This document shows positions 54,435 through 64,000 of a stretch of DNA of 64,000 bases, in pieces. The stretch lies in contig WPIO01000070.1 in assembly GCA_009760855.2 (NCBI GenBank), positions 1,854,501 to 1,918,500 on the forward strand. Direction: 5' to 3'. Under the pieces are notes generated by a model that saw only the letters and a list, made by a program, of their open reading frames with translations, ran no database searches and had not been told where the DNA came from. Numbering within the stretch: the first letter of the stretch is position 1; every line of letters begins with the position of its first letter. This DNA comes from Cristatella mucedo (Eukaryota; Bryozoa; Phylactolaemata; Cristatellidae). The position numbers and the translations under genes are program-made.

Positions 54435-55015
54435 AGGCACTTCTCCAGCACTTCAGCGAGAGCAGTGCCACTTCGGAGACACGAGGGAAAGATTTGACAT
54501 GTGTGACCGGAGAGTGGCTTGTGTATGCTCTCATGCCACTACTGATTGGTGTAGTGGACCACTGGGCGCTAGTGCAGACCATCAGCAAACTTCCCTCAGA
54601 GGCTCAGAGGCTCAGAGCTGCAGCTATACAGCAACATTCGTCAAGCAAAAGCAGCACTCTCACTGTCCTTTAAGTTCGAATGAGAACGTCACTGAGACGT
54701 TAATTGAACTGTATCCAGCTCAGAAATCAATGCAGACTCTTCAATGATATTGCAAGCAGTCGGTATGCTTTCACCTTGTTCACAGCGACCACGGCTATAA
54801 GGAAGTATGGCTGAACCCGTATGCATGTATGCTTGGTCTAAAGGAGCTAAGGTGATAAAGCATACTATGTCATTTCTGAATCAGATCCCTAAACATCATT
54901 GTGGAAATGTAAAGATAAACCTCAAACTGTTCAAGCCGATGAGCACGAGGTCGTCTGCTGCAATGCTCGTGTGTCTGCTAATTGTCAAAGAGTAAACCGT
55001 TGGCTGTGTGGCTGT
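54435..55015. other. Unassigned sequence
   Basis: Two overlapping frames of 87 and 108 codons at 54410-54747 have no motif. Nothing else is recognised. Confidence 0.4.
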
Positions 55016-55262
55016 GAGGCAAATGTAGAGAGCCTAAAAAGAGATTGAGTTCTCTGAGGGCGCTTTATCAAGTGCATAATAATAATAATAGTAATAATGC
55101 ACTTGATAAAGCGCCCTCAGAGAACTTAATCTCTCTCTAGGCGCTTTACATTTGCCTCAAAGGAAAATACAATTGAATGGTAAGTAAAATCATGCTTGAT
55201 AAACAAACAAAATGAATAACATGGTTTGGGGTGACATGCACTGGGTCAGCATGCAAATTATT
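55016..55262. mobile_element. Two LINE-A 3' ends joined tail to tail
   Basis: A plus-strand end (55018-55077: GGCAAATGTAGAG..AAGTGCAT) and a minus-strand end (55097-55156, continuing as 3' UTR to 55262) meet at a shared AATAATAATAATAGTAATA core. The 60-base arms are near-perfect inverted repeats. The minus copy stops at ATGCAAATTATTATTATT. Confidence 0.9.
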
Positions 55263-55326
55263 ATTATTATTAACTGTTACAAAGACACCAAGACTGTGCT
55301 GGGGTTTTCAGGTACCCACTCATTGA

Positions 55327-55363
55327 TATATATATATATATCTAATATATATATATATATATA

Positions 55364-55397
<34 letters not shown>
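55327..55397. repeat. (TA)n microsatellite
   Basis: Three TA runs separated by TCTAATA and TCTATA. Confidence 0.96.
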
Positions 55398-55398
<1 letters not shown>

Positions 55399-55514
55399 TC
55401 AATAACCAAAAAATTAGGGAGCTACCTCTGCCACTAAGAAGTCGCACCCTTGCAGCCCGATCAAAGCAGCTGAGAAAGGGATAGAAGTGGATTCGGCGTT
55501 ATGAATACCAGATC

Positions 55515-55597
55515 GAGACAGGCAGAGAGATACAGAGAGAGACAGAGACAGAGAGAAACAGAGAGAAATAGATACACAGAGAGAGTGACAGAAAGAC

Positions 55598-55628
<31 letters not shown>

Positions 55629-55661
55629 GAGACAGAGAGAAATAGATTCAGACAGAGAGAC

Positions 55662-55740
<79 letters not shown>
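55515..55740. repeat. GA-rich microsatellite
   Basis: GACAGAGAGA-type units grading into about 60 bases of pure (GA)n. Confidence 0.96.
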
Positions 55741-55741
<1 letters not shown>

Positions 55742-56259
55742 AGAGAAGCAGAGGCTCAGAAAACAGTGATTGATACAGGTTAATTGTGGCATTCGGACTG
55801 ACGAGCAAGGGCAGACAAGAGGTGATCATACTAGCCACTAGAGAGGCCGTTAGTGAGGCTGGCGATACAGCGAAGCAGCTTTCGTGCGGCCCACTGCTGC
55901 TGCTCCTACCACCACTGCTCCTGCTTCAGATGTCACTGCTGTACATGTTGCAGCCGCTGCTAACGCTCTAGAATTTGTATTACGTTGTCCGCGAGTCATA
56001 CGCATACGTGCCCTGGTTGCAATCAAAACTCTGTGCTTGCGTCGATAGTTGCCAGAAGCCCCGACAGCTGATACTATTGTAGATACTTGTGATTGCTACT
56101 GTAAACACTCTAACAGTATTTTGTAACCGTGGGTTCAGGCCGCAGGCTATAAGTAGTTGTTGTGTTCTTATTCAGCATTAAACACGACCTTGAACCACCT
56201 CAAGCCATATCCGAGCACCCAGCTAGTCATAAAGCCTCTGCACACTCCTGTTCTACTCC
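55741..56259. other. Unassigned; promoter-like motif near 56148
   Basis: GGCTATAAGTAG at 56146-56157 is followed about 30 bases later by CAGCATTAAACACG (an ATTAAA polyadenylation-type word). This arrangement is found in LTRs, but no second LTR or coding region was seen. Confidence 0.3.
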
Positions 56260-56785
56260 GATGAGATTTATTTAAAGTTTCTCGGTCTGTCACTTTACAA
56301 AGTCACACAGCTTTGGTGAAGTTGATGCAGGAGCTCTCTATAGTGCACTCAAAGCTTGAGCGGTTTTTGGTATGCATATGGAAGCCGATAAATAGGCTTG
56401 ATCTCTCGAGACAAAGAGAAAGTGAGAAGCATCGCTGAGTCAGTACGGCAGTCGAGGAGGTAAGCGGAATAGAAGTAGCGGCTCAGTTGACACCACGAGA
56501 AGAGATGTTTCGTATAATTGTGTGAGTTGAAAAGCCCTTCACAAGACCTTCAGAGCAAAAGCTTCTGTCGTCAACGGTTTTTAAGCAAACCATTGTCTGT
56601 AAAGAAAAGAGAGCACAGTGATGCTGAAACTGGTCTAGCAGTTCAGCTTCAGATGTGAAGGAACCAAACCTTGGCAGGCACTTCTTAGGGGTCTGTCCAA
56701 ATGTTTTGTTCTGAATCCGTTCACCAACCGGGAGACATCGCGGCTCCTTCAGACAAGTAGACACATTAAAAATTACTAGCCCATT

Positions 56786-56945
56786 CAGTAGTCTCTTTTA
56801 TATAGCGACAGAAGAGCCTTTACGGCTATCACCACCGCTAGCAGCGGCAATAAAGAATCGCACACAGCAGGAATCGAACCCACGAGAGCTCGGGACCGAA
56901 GTCATGAAAAGCAGCAGCTTTCCCTAGTGTGCCACCAGGGCCCCT
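56786..56945 (-). mobile_element. SINE-2 copy inside LINE-B
   Basis: TATAGCGACAGAAGAGCC, TTTACGGCTATCACCACCGC, GCAGGAATCGAACCCACGAG (perfect B box GGTTCGATTCC on minus) and GTGTGCCACCAGGGC. The LINE-B text continues on both sides. Confidence 0.87.
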
Positions 56946-57130
56946 GGGATTTGTAGACTTGCAGCCTGGAAGCCATATTCATCACGAGCTGCAAAGGCTC
57001 GAATGGATTTTTTCGGCTGACCAGCAAAAACTGAGTTGCATTAGTTCAGCTTAGACAGAACATTGGAGCTAGTTAGACCTTTAGCCAGCCAGAGGGAAGA
57101 CAGTTCTCCTAGTCTTAGACAGGGATCGAA

Positions 57131-57208
57131 CGTGATAGCTAGATAGTTTCTTAATGAAGGGTTAAAATACGTGATAGCTAGATAGTTTCTTAATGAAGGG
57201 TTTAAATT
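57131..57208. repeat. Two tandem 39-base repeats
   Basis: CGTGATAGCTAGATAGTTTC occurs at 57131 and 57170, each followed by TTAATGAAGGGTT(T)AAA. It lies within the LINE-B copy. Confidence 0.9.
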
Positions 57209-57290
57209 TTAAGCTGTTGCAAAAGAGGATGCCATGATTTAGAGCAAAGGGTGACAATAGTTGCTTCACCATTTAGAAAAGCAAAGCCTC

Positions 57291-58079
57291 CGTCTCCAGT
57301 TGCAGACCATGAGTTTCCAATGTGCTAGAGTCCGGCTTTATAGTCGTGTAGGTTAGGATAACCGGCCCACGTCTGCCTACACCGTGGATCAAATGTCTGT
57401 ACAGCATGAATTCAGGTAATCAATGAATGCTGCTAAGCTTGCTTGTATAAATTAACATGTACAAATTAACGGCTCGGTTTCTGCAGCGGAGAACTGACTG
57501 AGCCTCGACTCGTCTGCTATATGAGACGTGACCACTATACGACAAGGACTTGACACAAGCGCACAAGTAAGATTTGAACCAAGCCTGCACATTATCCACC
57601 AAATTTATTTCACAGCCGTCTACCGAGTGACTCTGTCGTATTGTCAAGACTCGATATCCATTATAGCTTGGTCCCATGTTACAGAAGATCAGCTGCAGCA
57701 GCAGCACTATTTCTGTCCTGCCTTCAATTGCCGCTGTCACAGTCAAGCTGGGCTTTACTGCAACGCCCTACCCGTCTATTTTTAATTCACATACTAGCAG
57801 CGAATTTGCTGCTGACGCAAGCGCGACAGCTGAAGCCAAGTTCAGGTTTGATCTTCCTCATAACCACCGAGCAAGGCTAACGACTATGGCAACTGAGGAC
57901 GGCTGAAAAGTGCCTGCAATAATCTTTACTGTGATATGTGATGCTTAGTGAGCCCTACACAATGAAGAGTGGCTAAGCGTAAATAAGCTGCTCGTATTTA
58001 GTGATCTCCCTTTAGTAAAGCGACAATTCTGACACGTCTTTCTTGGCTGATTTTGACCTTTGACCTGGAGTGCAACTAC
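57291..58079. other. Unassigned sequence
   Basis: No gene or family repeat. Frames of 76 to 108 codons overlap on both strands at 57420-57906, none recognisable. Confidence 0.4.
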
Positions 58080-58685
58080 TTTCTTTGAGCCTACATCTAC
58101 TGAGCTGTCACTTACCGACATTCGATCCTGGATGTCAGAAAACTTGTTGAAACTAAATGCCGATACAACTGAACTGCTGTTCATAGGACACCCTAAGCGT
58201 GTGGCTGGATTATAAGGCTGTGCTCTTCTATTGAGTGATGCTGTTGTGCGACCATCACCACGTGCTCGAAGTTAAGGTGTCATTTTCAAAAGTTGCCTAA
58301 ATTTTAAAAGCTTCATTCAGAAGACTGCTTCTATAGCTAACCATGATGTCCGATCCCTATCTAAGATTAGGAGCTGTCTTCCACAGTGGCTTGCAAAAAA
58401 TTTAACTTGCTCCTTAGTTTGGTCTCGGCTTGATTATTGTAATTCCCTTTTGGCTCGGCTACAGAAAAATCAGCTAGGCCATTGCAAATGGCTATGATTA
58501 TGGCTGCAAGGCTCGTTTTCAAGTGACAGAGGCTTGTCCGAGTGTCTCCTTTGCTGACAGAGCTAGGATGGCTGCCGGTTGATCAACGGATACAGAGCAA
58601 AGTTCTTAGGCTGACCAACAAGGCCCGCCACTTCTGGGCTCCTCCCTACCTAGCTGAACTGCTGCACCAATTTCAGCCTCCTCGT
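58080..58685 (+). mobile_element. LINE-B copy, middle region
   Basis: Readable in several frames: LTDIRSWMSENLLKLNADTTE, LLFIGHPKRV, SDAVVRPSPRARS, GVIFKSCLNFKSFIQKTASI, HDVRSLSKIRSCLPQWLAKN, SRLDYCNSLLARL, then LLTELGWLPVDQRIQSKVLR and YLAELLHQFQPPRG (58542-58684). This covers the segment just after the catalytic domain through the conserved C-terminal block. At least four frame breaks. It ends where a SINE-2 begins, without its own tail. Confidence 0.83.
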
Positions 58686-58832
58686 GGTCTTGGTCGCGGG
58701 TCGTGGTCGTGGGTTCGAATCCTACAATAGGCTATCCTTTATAGCTGCTGCCAGCGGTGGTGATTGCCGTAAAGGCTCTTCGGTAGCTATACAAAAGAGG
58801 TTAATGAGTCACCTAGTATTATTTTTTTATAG
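58686..58832 (+). mobile_element. SINE-2 copy, 5'-truncated, plus strand
   Basis: GTGGTCGTGGGTTCGAATCC contains a perfect B box (GGTTCGAATCC). It is followed by GGTGGTGATTGCCGTAAAGG, AGCTATACAAAAGAGG, TTAATGAGTCACCTAG and a T-rich end. The A-box region is missing or scrambled. Confidence 0.8.
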
Positions 58833-61800
58833 CTAAAACCAAATCTTCCTCTGAAGCTGGTAAAGCTGCCTCCCCTAACCACGTGCCGATGCTGCTTGGG
58901 CACATTAACAGCTCGACTACCTGAATCCTTTTTTCTCGGCACACTCGTAAGGGATTTTTTTATAGTCACGGCATACATTCTTTCACTTTCCCAATGATGT
59001 ATCACAAAGAACTCCAGCACAGTCTATTTCCTGAGGGCATGCAACCCCGACCAAGATGGCAAAAAGCTTCCGATGAGCCCTTCCAGCTGTTTGTGACTAA
59101 TCCAACTGGCAGCCAATAAACTAGAATTACTGTCAGGGAGCTCATGCGGTTCTTTGTGAATAAAGACGTTTTTTTCGGATGGTTGTAGCTAATTCTTCTA
59201 AACTTTGGCTAGACATTCACCAAGGTCAAGCTTGCAGCCGTAATCCTCAAGAGGATTTTCTATAAAACGGTAATCTTTTATAAGCTGTTGATATTTCATC
59301 TGCTGCTGCGTCTGCCCGTTAGAGCTGCAGCTGCTAAACTGCTGTCAGGCTACGGAGTCATTACGGCCAGGGCAGAATCAGCTTGCTACGTTACGTGCTA
59401 CGTCAACGTTGTCTGTTACGTGAGCTCTGCTGCCGTGCGCTTTCTTTTCCACAAATGGCAGCCCAGATTTTCTCAATTGAACCGCTTTGCCTCCAGCCTG
59501 AAGTCTGGCTTTCATCAAGTCTTGTTGCAGGTACTTTGTGCCATCATGGATAACGAGCCTCGGTCCAGCTCCAGGACCCCGGAAGCAGCTCCTGTTCCCG
59601 TCGGTGCAGCTGCAAGAGCGAGGCGACACGTCTGGCAGCCACATTAGCAGCCACATGAGCGGCTGATTTCTCCTCTGGTGCTTCGCTGTTGCATTGGCTG
59701 GAAAACGGATATGGAGGGCGGAGCTGTGCAGAGGTCTCGACGAGGCACAGGCAGCACAGGCTTCGTCAGGAGCTGTAGCATCGCTGTCAATCGTTCTCTA
59801 TGCCTGGCAAAACCGGACGCTCTTCTTCTGCTGTTCGCACCAGCACACGGCTGTCCGTTGTTTAATGAACAATAGAAAGTTGCCATGGCAAGGCTAACAC
59901 TGTTTCTGTAGTATGTTGCCTACGGCATAACCTCGCTCGTGCTACCCACGGGGCATGCGCACCGGTCGGAGCTCGAAGCGAAGCAGAGATGAGCCGCTGA
60001 GATGGACTACTGAGAAGTACCACTGGAAAGGCATGTCGGAAATTGCTGGGAGGTACCAACCGGCGAAAGAGCAGCCATTGCTGCTCTCGCCCACACCAAA
60101 ATGCGCCTCACTCTCTGAATTAAAACAGACTTCTTCTATGAGCCCAAAACACGAAGACGTCTTATCAGAATTCTCTTGCCTGGAGAAGACAGTTACGCTG
60201 TGCAGCCCATTGTCTTGCTAAGGTAGCTGCTTATGTACAGTTCAGCTGAAAAGCTCAGGGATAGCTAAAGCTGCAGACGATCAGTTGGTTCAAAGGCTAA
60301 AGGTAAAGGTTGTAAAAAGAAGCGCCAGCAGCGAAGCTTTTCCTTAGTTCAGATTCAAGCTAGACACGTTCAAGCTGGTGCTACGAAAGCCACAGTCGGA
60401 CTTGCACAGCCAGAAGCAAATGAGCGTGACCTTGTGTGACCACTGAGATTCGCATTTAGACCGCCGGCATTCGTCTCAGAGCGTTACGTTGTGCGTTACA
60501 AGATCTGACAATCGTGGCCTCACTGCAAGTACATTGTCGAGAAACAGTTGGTTGACAGATACCACCGAGCGAGTGTGATCACGCAGACCGGGTTCCTTAT
60601 TTTACATGCCGACAATTAGGTCACCCTGCGGCCGCGGCATAGTCGTCCGAACTTTGATTGCATCTTCTCGACGCGATGAATGTGAATTCTGTTCGTGCGG
60701 GTGTGTGGATGAGTGTCGTGTTCGGCTAGATATCGAGCGTCCTTTCGCTAAGCACAGTCACAGAGACGGGTGGGGTGAAGCTAACTCTGCGACGCCCCAG
60801 CACTCAAAAAGCGTTTAGCCTTAATGGTTACTCTCGGCCACGCACGGATACAAGTGAGACCGCTGGATTATTTTTCGTTACCAGCTTTTCGACGGTCACA
60901 GCTTCACGCGTGACTGCAGCCGATAGCTGATTGTCAGATGGAAGCTCCCCGGTTGCTTGAAGCGTATTTGATTTGATACCCGTAACAGTGGTGATAGTGC
61001 AATGGGCTAGTCCTTTGGGTGAACGGACGCCCATCACGCAGCAGCATCTTCCCCGGAGCAGCTTTTGCCATGTTATTTAGCAGCAGAAAGCAGAGCTGCT
61101 AGCTGCTCCTGGAAATTGCAATTAGCCTGAATTTTTAAAGAGGAATTCTCCGGAGGGATTATTGTTTTTCGGCTGACCGTCTGCCAGCTGATTTAGGAGG
61201 ATTTTACCTGTTGCCCGGGGGCTCCCGAGAATTTGACGGACTGTTGTTGGCGAGAGCCGTATGAGCGGAAGTATTTTGAGTTCAGCACCGAAAGGCCTTC
61301 ACCTAGCTTGCTAGCCAATGACATGAACTAGACGAGGAAGATGGCCTGCGGTAACTGAGTTCGGGAACGACGTGGAAGAGTTGAATCTAGCTAACGGACT
61401 TTGTTTTAGGTTCAACACGTTCGAACAATGCTTCAAGTATATCACGAGTTGATATTAAACAGCTTGTTATCTCGTGAAGTAACGGCCAGCGTCAGAAAAT
61501 TCTCGAGGCTATGGCCACCAGCTTATCATTTACCGACGCTACTGTCACAAGGATGTCATTTCGCCAGGCTGAGGCCACCATCCTGTTAGCTCGTGATGCT
61601 CTGTCAGCACTACACTCAATGAATTCCGTTTTCCGACAGTGATTCCTCATTTAGGGTGAGACATAATTCGGACTTCGGTGTTAGACCTTCGAAGTTGGTT
61701 TTACATAAGCTTACCCGGTAGCAATCGCTCATCTGCCTGAGGCACTTGCCATAGATATTACGATGCGACTAAACCGAATTAGTACCCTCACCCAGATGCT

Positions 61801-62545
61801 CTGCAATGCAAAATGGATTCTCGGCTTTCTTCCTAAAGTTCGGAATGAAGCAGAAACTATTGCTAATCATAATTACGCTTCAATTATCATCCAGTGAGTT
61901 TTCATCTTCTAGTTTATTTTCATCTTCTTTCTAAACGTTGTCTATTCAGAGAATGTCGTGACCAGTCTAGAGTGCTTAACAGGATTTGGCATACGCATTC
62001 AAAGAACAAACTTCAAATTGTATAGGTCCACGAATCAGGTCATTATAAAAAAGGCTATCAGCTATCTCCTGGGTAAGAGAAGGATATTTTGCTGCAATCT
62101 CTATTTTGCTCAACGATGCTGCGTCCTAAGTTCATCCGACCGGTAAAGTCAACTCTTAGACGCCATCGAATACTTACGGATTAGTCCAGCCTTAGCAAGT
62201 AAATCCTATAAGCCTAGCGTGGGCTACCGACTTCTGCATTAAAGCCCTTAAGGCAAACATACAGCAACCTTCTTGTTCATGCTCAATTGACACGTATTAT
62301 GGATTTTCCGTGTTTATTTGTCCTATTGGAAGAGCACAAAATAACACATTTAGCCACCTAGCTTTTATGACATCGCAAAAATGTCCCCAAGGCCATGGTT
62401 TGTACGTTCGTTCCTGGGCTTATGGCTGTCGGTTGAGTGTTAAAATTTGATATGGTTGGTTCTTTTGACCGTAAATTCCTAAAAACAGATTCATTTCTCC
62501 TATGGGTGCAATAAAAATGCTTCATTATTGAAATTGCTGTTATTA
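58833..62545. other. Unassigned 3.7 kb
   Basis: The longest stretch free of the four families. ORFs are under 120 codons, several opening with GTG or TTG, with no recognisable domain. The frame at 60606-60818 is Cys and Arg rich (FCSCGCVDECRVRLD) but unassigned. I see no RNA gene or tandem repeat of note. Confidence 0.35.
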
Positions 62546-62546
62546 T

Positions 62547-63215
62547 GTGTCTCTGCTTGTTTTGCTTGATCTTTCGGCAGCTTTTGATACTATCAATCAC
62601 AAAATTCTTCTAGAGCGCCTCTTATCTCGCCTGGGCATCACTGGCACTGCTCTGCAGTGGTTCAGGTCCCATCTCAGTGGAAGACTCCAGAGTATTGACG
62701 TGAATGAACAAAGATCATCTGAAGTACCTCTGAAATATGGAGTACCTCAGGGCTCAGTGCTAGGTCCGGTTCTTTTCACGGTTTATACTCTGCCTCTTGC
62801 TGATGTGATTGCCAAGCACAATCTAGGCTTTCAATTTTATGCAGATGACACTCAGCTGTACTTTTGCTTTGATCCGTACCAGCCTTCGAGCACCTCGAAT
62901 TCTCTCAACTCACTTGCTGCATGTATTGATCACATCCGCACATGGATGACAGCAAATTTTCCAAAACTAAACAATGATAAAACTAACTTACTAGTCATGG
63001 GCAAACACAGTGTGATTCAGAAATTGGAAAGGCTGACGCTTAAAATTGGCTCTGCCAGCATATCTCTTATTGAATCAGCTCGAAATCTAGGTGTCATGTT
63101 CCAAAGTGACCTCTCGTTAGACGACCACATCAGCTCCACAGTAAAATCTGCCTACTTTCAGCTACATAACATTGCTAAAATTCGGGCTTGTTTAGATAAG
63201 CATACCAAGTCTTAG
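62547..63215 (+). pseudogene. LINE-A reverse transcriptase domain, ended by a nonsense change
   Basis: 222 codons of an RNA-dependent DNA polymerase of the L2/CR1 group. Motif A LLDLSAAFDTINHK (residues 6-19, catalytic Asp 8), TALQWFRSHLSGR (34-46), motif B GVPQGSVLGPVLF (65-77), motif C YADDTQLY (98-105, Asp 100 and 101), then TANFPKLNNDKTNLLVMGK and SLDDHIS. All catalytic Asp residues are present. In other copies the text continues TSK-LVHAF. Here AAG has become TAG at 63213-63215, and a one-base loss near 63264 shifts the frame further on. The first Met lies inside the domain and is not a true start. Confidence 0.93.
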
Positions 63216-63532
63216 TTGGTCCATGCATTTTTGACATCCCTGCTCGACTTCTGTAACTCACTGCTACTGGCCTACCGGCATGTGCGATCAGACGATTGCA
63301 GCTGGTGCAAAACTCTGCAGCTAGGCTTGCCTGTCGTGAACGTCGCAGTTGCCACATCACACCACTTCTCGCCAATCTGCACTGGCTCCCAGTTAAGCAA
63401 CGGATTGAATTCAAGGTTTTGTCGCTCACTTTTATATCACTTCATTCTTTGGCTCCAGGCTATCTCTCAGATCTACTTCCCCACCAGGCCAAGCATCGTA
63501 CCACCCGCTTTTCGGAATCCAACAGTCTACAA

Positions 63533-63676
63533 TATTCATTTTGTTTGTTTTTCAAGCATGATTTTACTTACTATTCTATTGCGTATCACTTTGCAGCAAA
63601 TGTAAAGCGCCTAGAAAGAGATTAAGTTCTCTGAGGGCGCTTTATCAAGTGCAATATTATTATTATTATTATTATT
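63533..63676 (+). mobile_element. LINE-A 3' end nested in LINE-A
   Basis: It begins within the 3' UTR (ATTCATTTTGTTTG), then hairpin and (ATT)n. TACAA precedes (63528-63532) and follows (63676-63680) it, a five-base target duplication. The host copy resumes at ACAAATACCTC. Confidence 0.9.
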
Positions 63677-63844
63677 ACAAATACCTCTTACAAACCTCAA
63701 ATCCTTTGGAGACCGTGCATGTAGTTCGTATGCTCCCAAAGCCTGGAACTCTCTCCCGACTAGCGTCAGAACATCCCCTGACTTGACCACATTTAAAAAG
63801 AACTTAAAAACACACCTATTTAGGACAGCATTTAGTGGGTCCCT

Positions 63845-63925
63845 ATAATAATAACATAATAGTAATGTACTTGACAAAGCGCCCTCAGAGAACTTAATCT
63901 CTCTCCAGGCGCTTTACATCTTTAC
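63845..63925 (-). mobile_element. LINE-A tail-only insertion with target duplication
   Basis: About 81 bases: TAATAATAACATAATAGTAA, hairpin and TTTACATCTTTAC. It is flanked by GTCCCT at 63839-63844 and 63926-63931, which is single-copy in intact LINE-A (GGGTCCCTGTGA). So it inserted by a duplication-generating event, not by rearrangement. Confidence 0.9.
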
Positions 63926-64000
63926 GTCCCTGTGATTCGTCCTTCGTGTGCTGACACTGTGCATGTTGCCACTAACCACATTTGCATGCTGAACCTGTGC

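Larger units (their letters stand above)
56260..57290 (-). mobile_element. LINE-B copy with nested SINE-2
   Basis: Reverse strand: diverged 3' UTR (56260-56480: CTCAAAGCTTGAGCGGTTTT, CTCTCGAGACAAAGAGAAAG), coding end (56483-56764: CLKEPRCLPVGERIQNK, ELLDQFQHH, FSLQTMVCLKTVDDRSFCSEG), SINE-2, then the LQL..NSVFAGQPKK and SLSKTRRTVFPLAG equivalents to about 57290. It is heavily decayed, with a 39-base tandem duplication at 57131-57208. Confidence 0.78.
62546..64000 (+). mobile_element. LINE-A copy, best preserved, runs off the window
   Basis: It starts in reverse transcriptase motif A and continues to the 3' UTR at the window edge. In order it carries the catalytic domain, the post-catalytic LLVMGK..SLDDHIS region, the C-terminal block (in shifted frames) and the last codons (63690-63845). 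It is interrupted by two later LINE-A 3' ends (63533-63676 plus strand, 63845-63925 minus strand), each flanked by a short duplication of the host copy. It is the only copy with a continuous catalytic domain, but it lacks the N-terminal part, any endonuclease and a start. Confidence 0.95.

Noticed and set aside
55990-56230. Solo LTR with TATAAGTAG and ATTAAA
   Set aside because: No TG..CA ends, target duplication or second copy could be seen. Left as a note.

Overview
This window looks like repeat-dense, gene-poor DNA from an animal nuclear genome, most likely an invertebrate. The evidence is many decayed L2/CR1-type non-LTR retrotransposons, tRNA-headed SINEs with polymerase III promoter boxes, long microsatellites and minisatellites, and no operon-like packing, rRNA or true tRNA gene. 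I cannot name the species. No complete host protein gene is recognisable; a few short ATG-started reading frames are given as weak candidates only. Element edges are read by eye and are good to about 10-20 bases.

Four repeat families explain most of the recognisable sequence. LINE-A is an L2-like element with reverse transcriptase, a conserved C-terminal region, a 3' UTR of about 200 bases, a 40-base hairpin and an (ATT)n tail. Just over thirty copies or fragments lie on both strands, and all are 5'-truncated, internally deleted or broken. LINE-B is a second, older L2/CR1-like family ending in an ATTAC-type tail. SINE-1 has a tRNA-like head joined to the same hairpin that ends LINE-A, so it probably borrows LINE-A's machinery. 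SINE-2 has a tRNA-like head with a consensus B box and an unrelated tail.

Layout: 1-2.5 kb is CpG-rich unassigned sequence with LINE ends. 2.5-14 kb is a dense nest of LINE-A copies and SINEs, plus a palindrome cluster, a 172-base TA run and a 605-base element with perfect 50-base inverted termini. 14-17 kb is mostly unassigned. 17-20.8 kb holds two reverse-strand LINE-A copies and a LINE-B split by SINE-1. 21.9-23.8 kb is a 12-base minisatellite of about 158 units. 23.8-26.8 kb is unassigned. 26.8-33 kb is LINE-A and LINE-B. 33-35.4 kb is unassigned, with one candidate first exon. 35.4-42.6 kb is mixed LINE and SINE. 42.6-50 kb is mostly unassigned, with a 21-base minisatellite and a LINE-B. 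50-58.8 kb is LINE-A, LINE-B and SINEs. 58.8-62.5 kb is unassigned. 62.5 kb to the end is the best-preserved LINE-A copy, which runs off the window.

How the parts relate: the nested insertions give a relative history. SINE-1 sits inside LINE-A and LINE-B, LINE-A sits inside SINE-2 and inside older LINE-A, and SINE-2 sits inside LINE-B. Very short LINE-A 3' ends (about 65-90 bases) are inserted repeatedly on their own. No element here encodes an intact transposition machinery.
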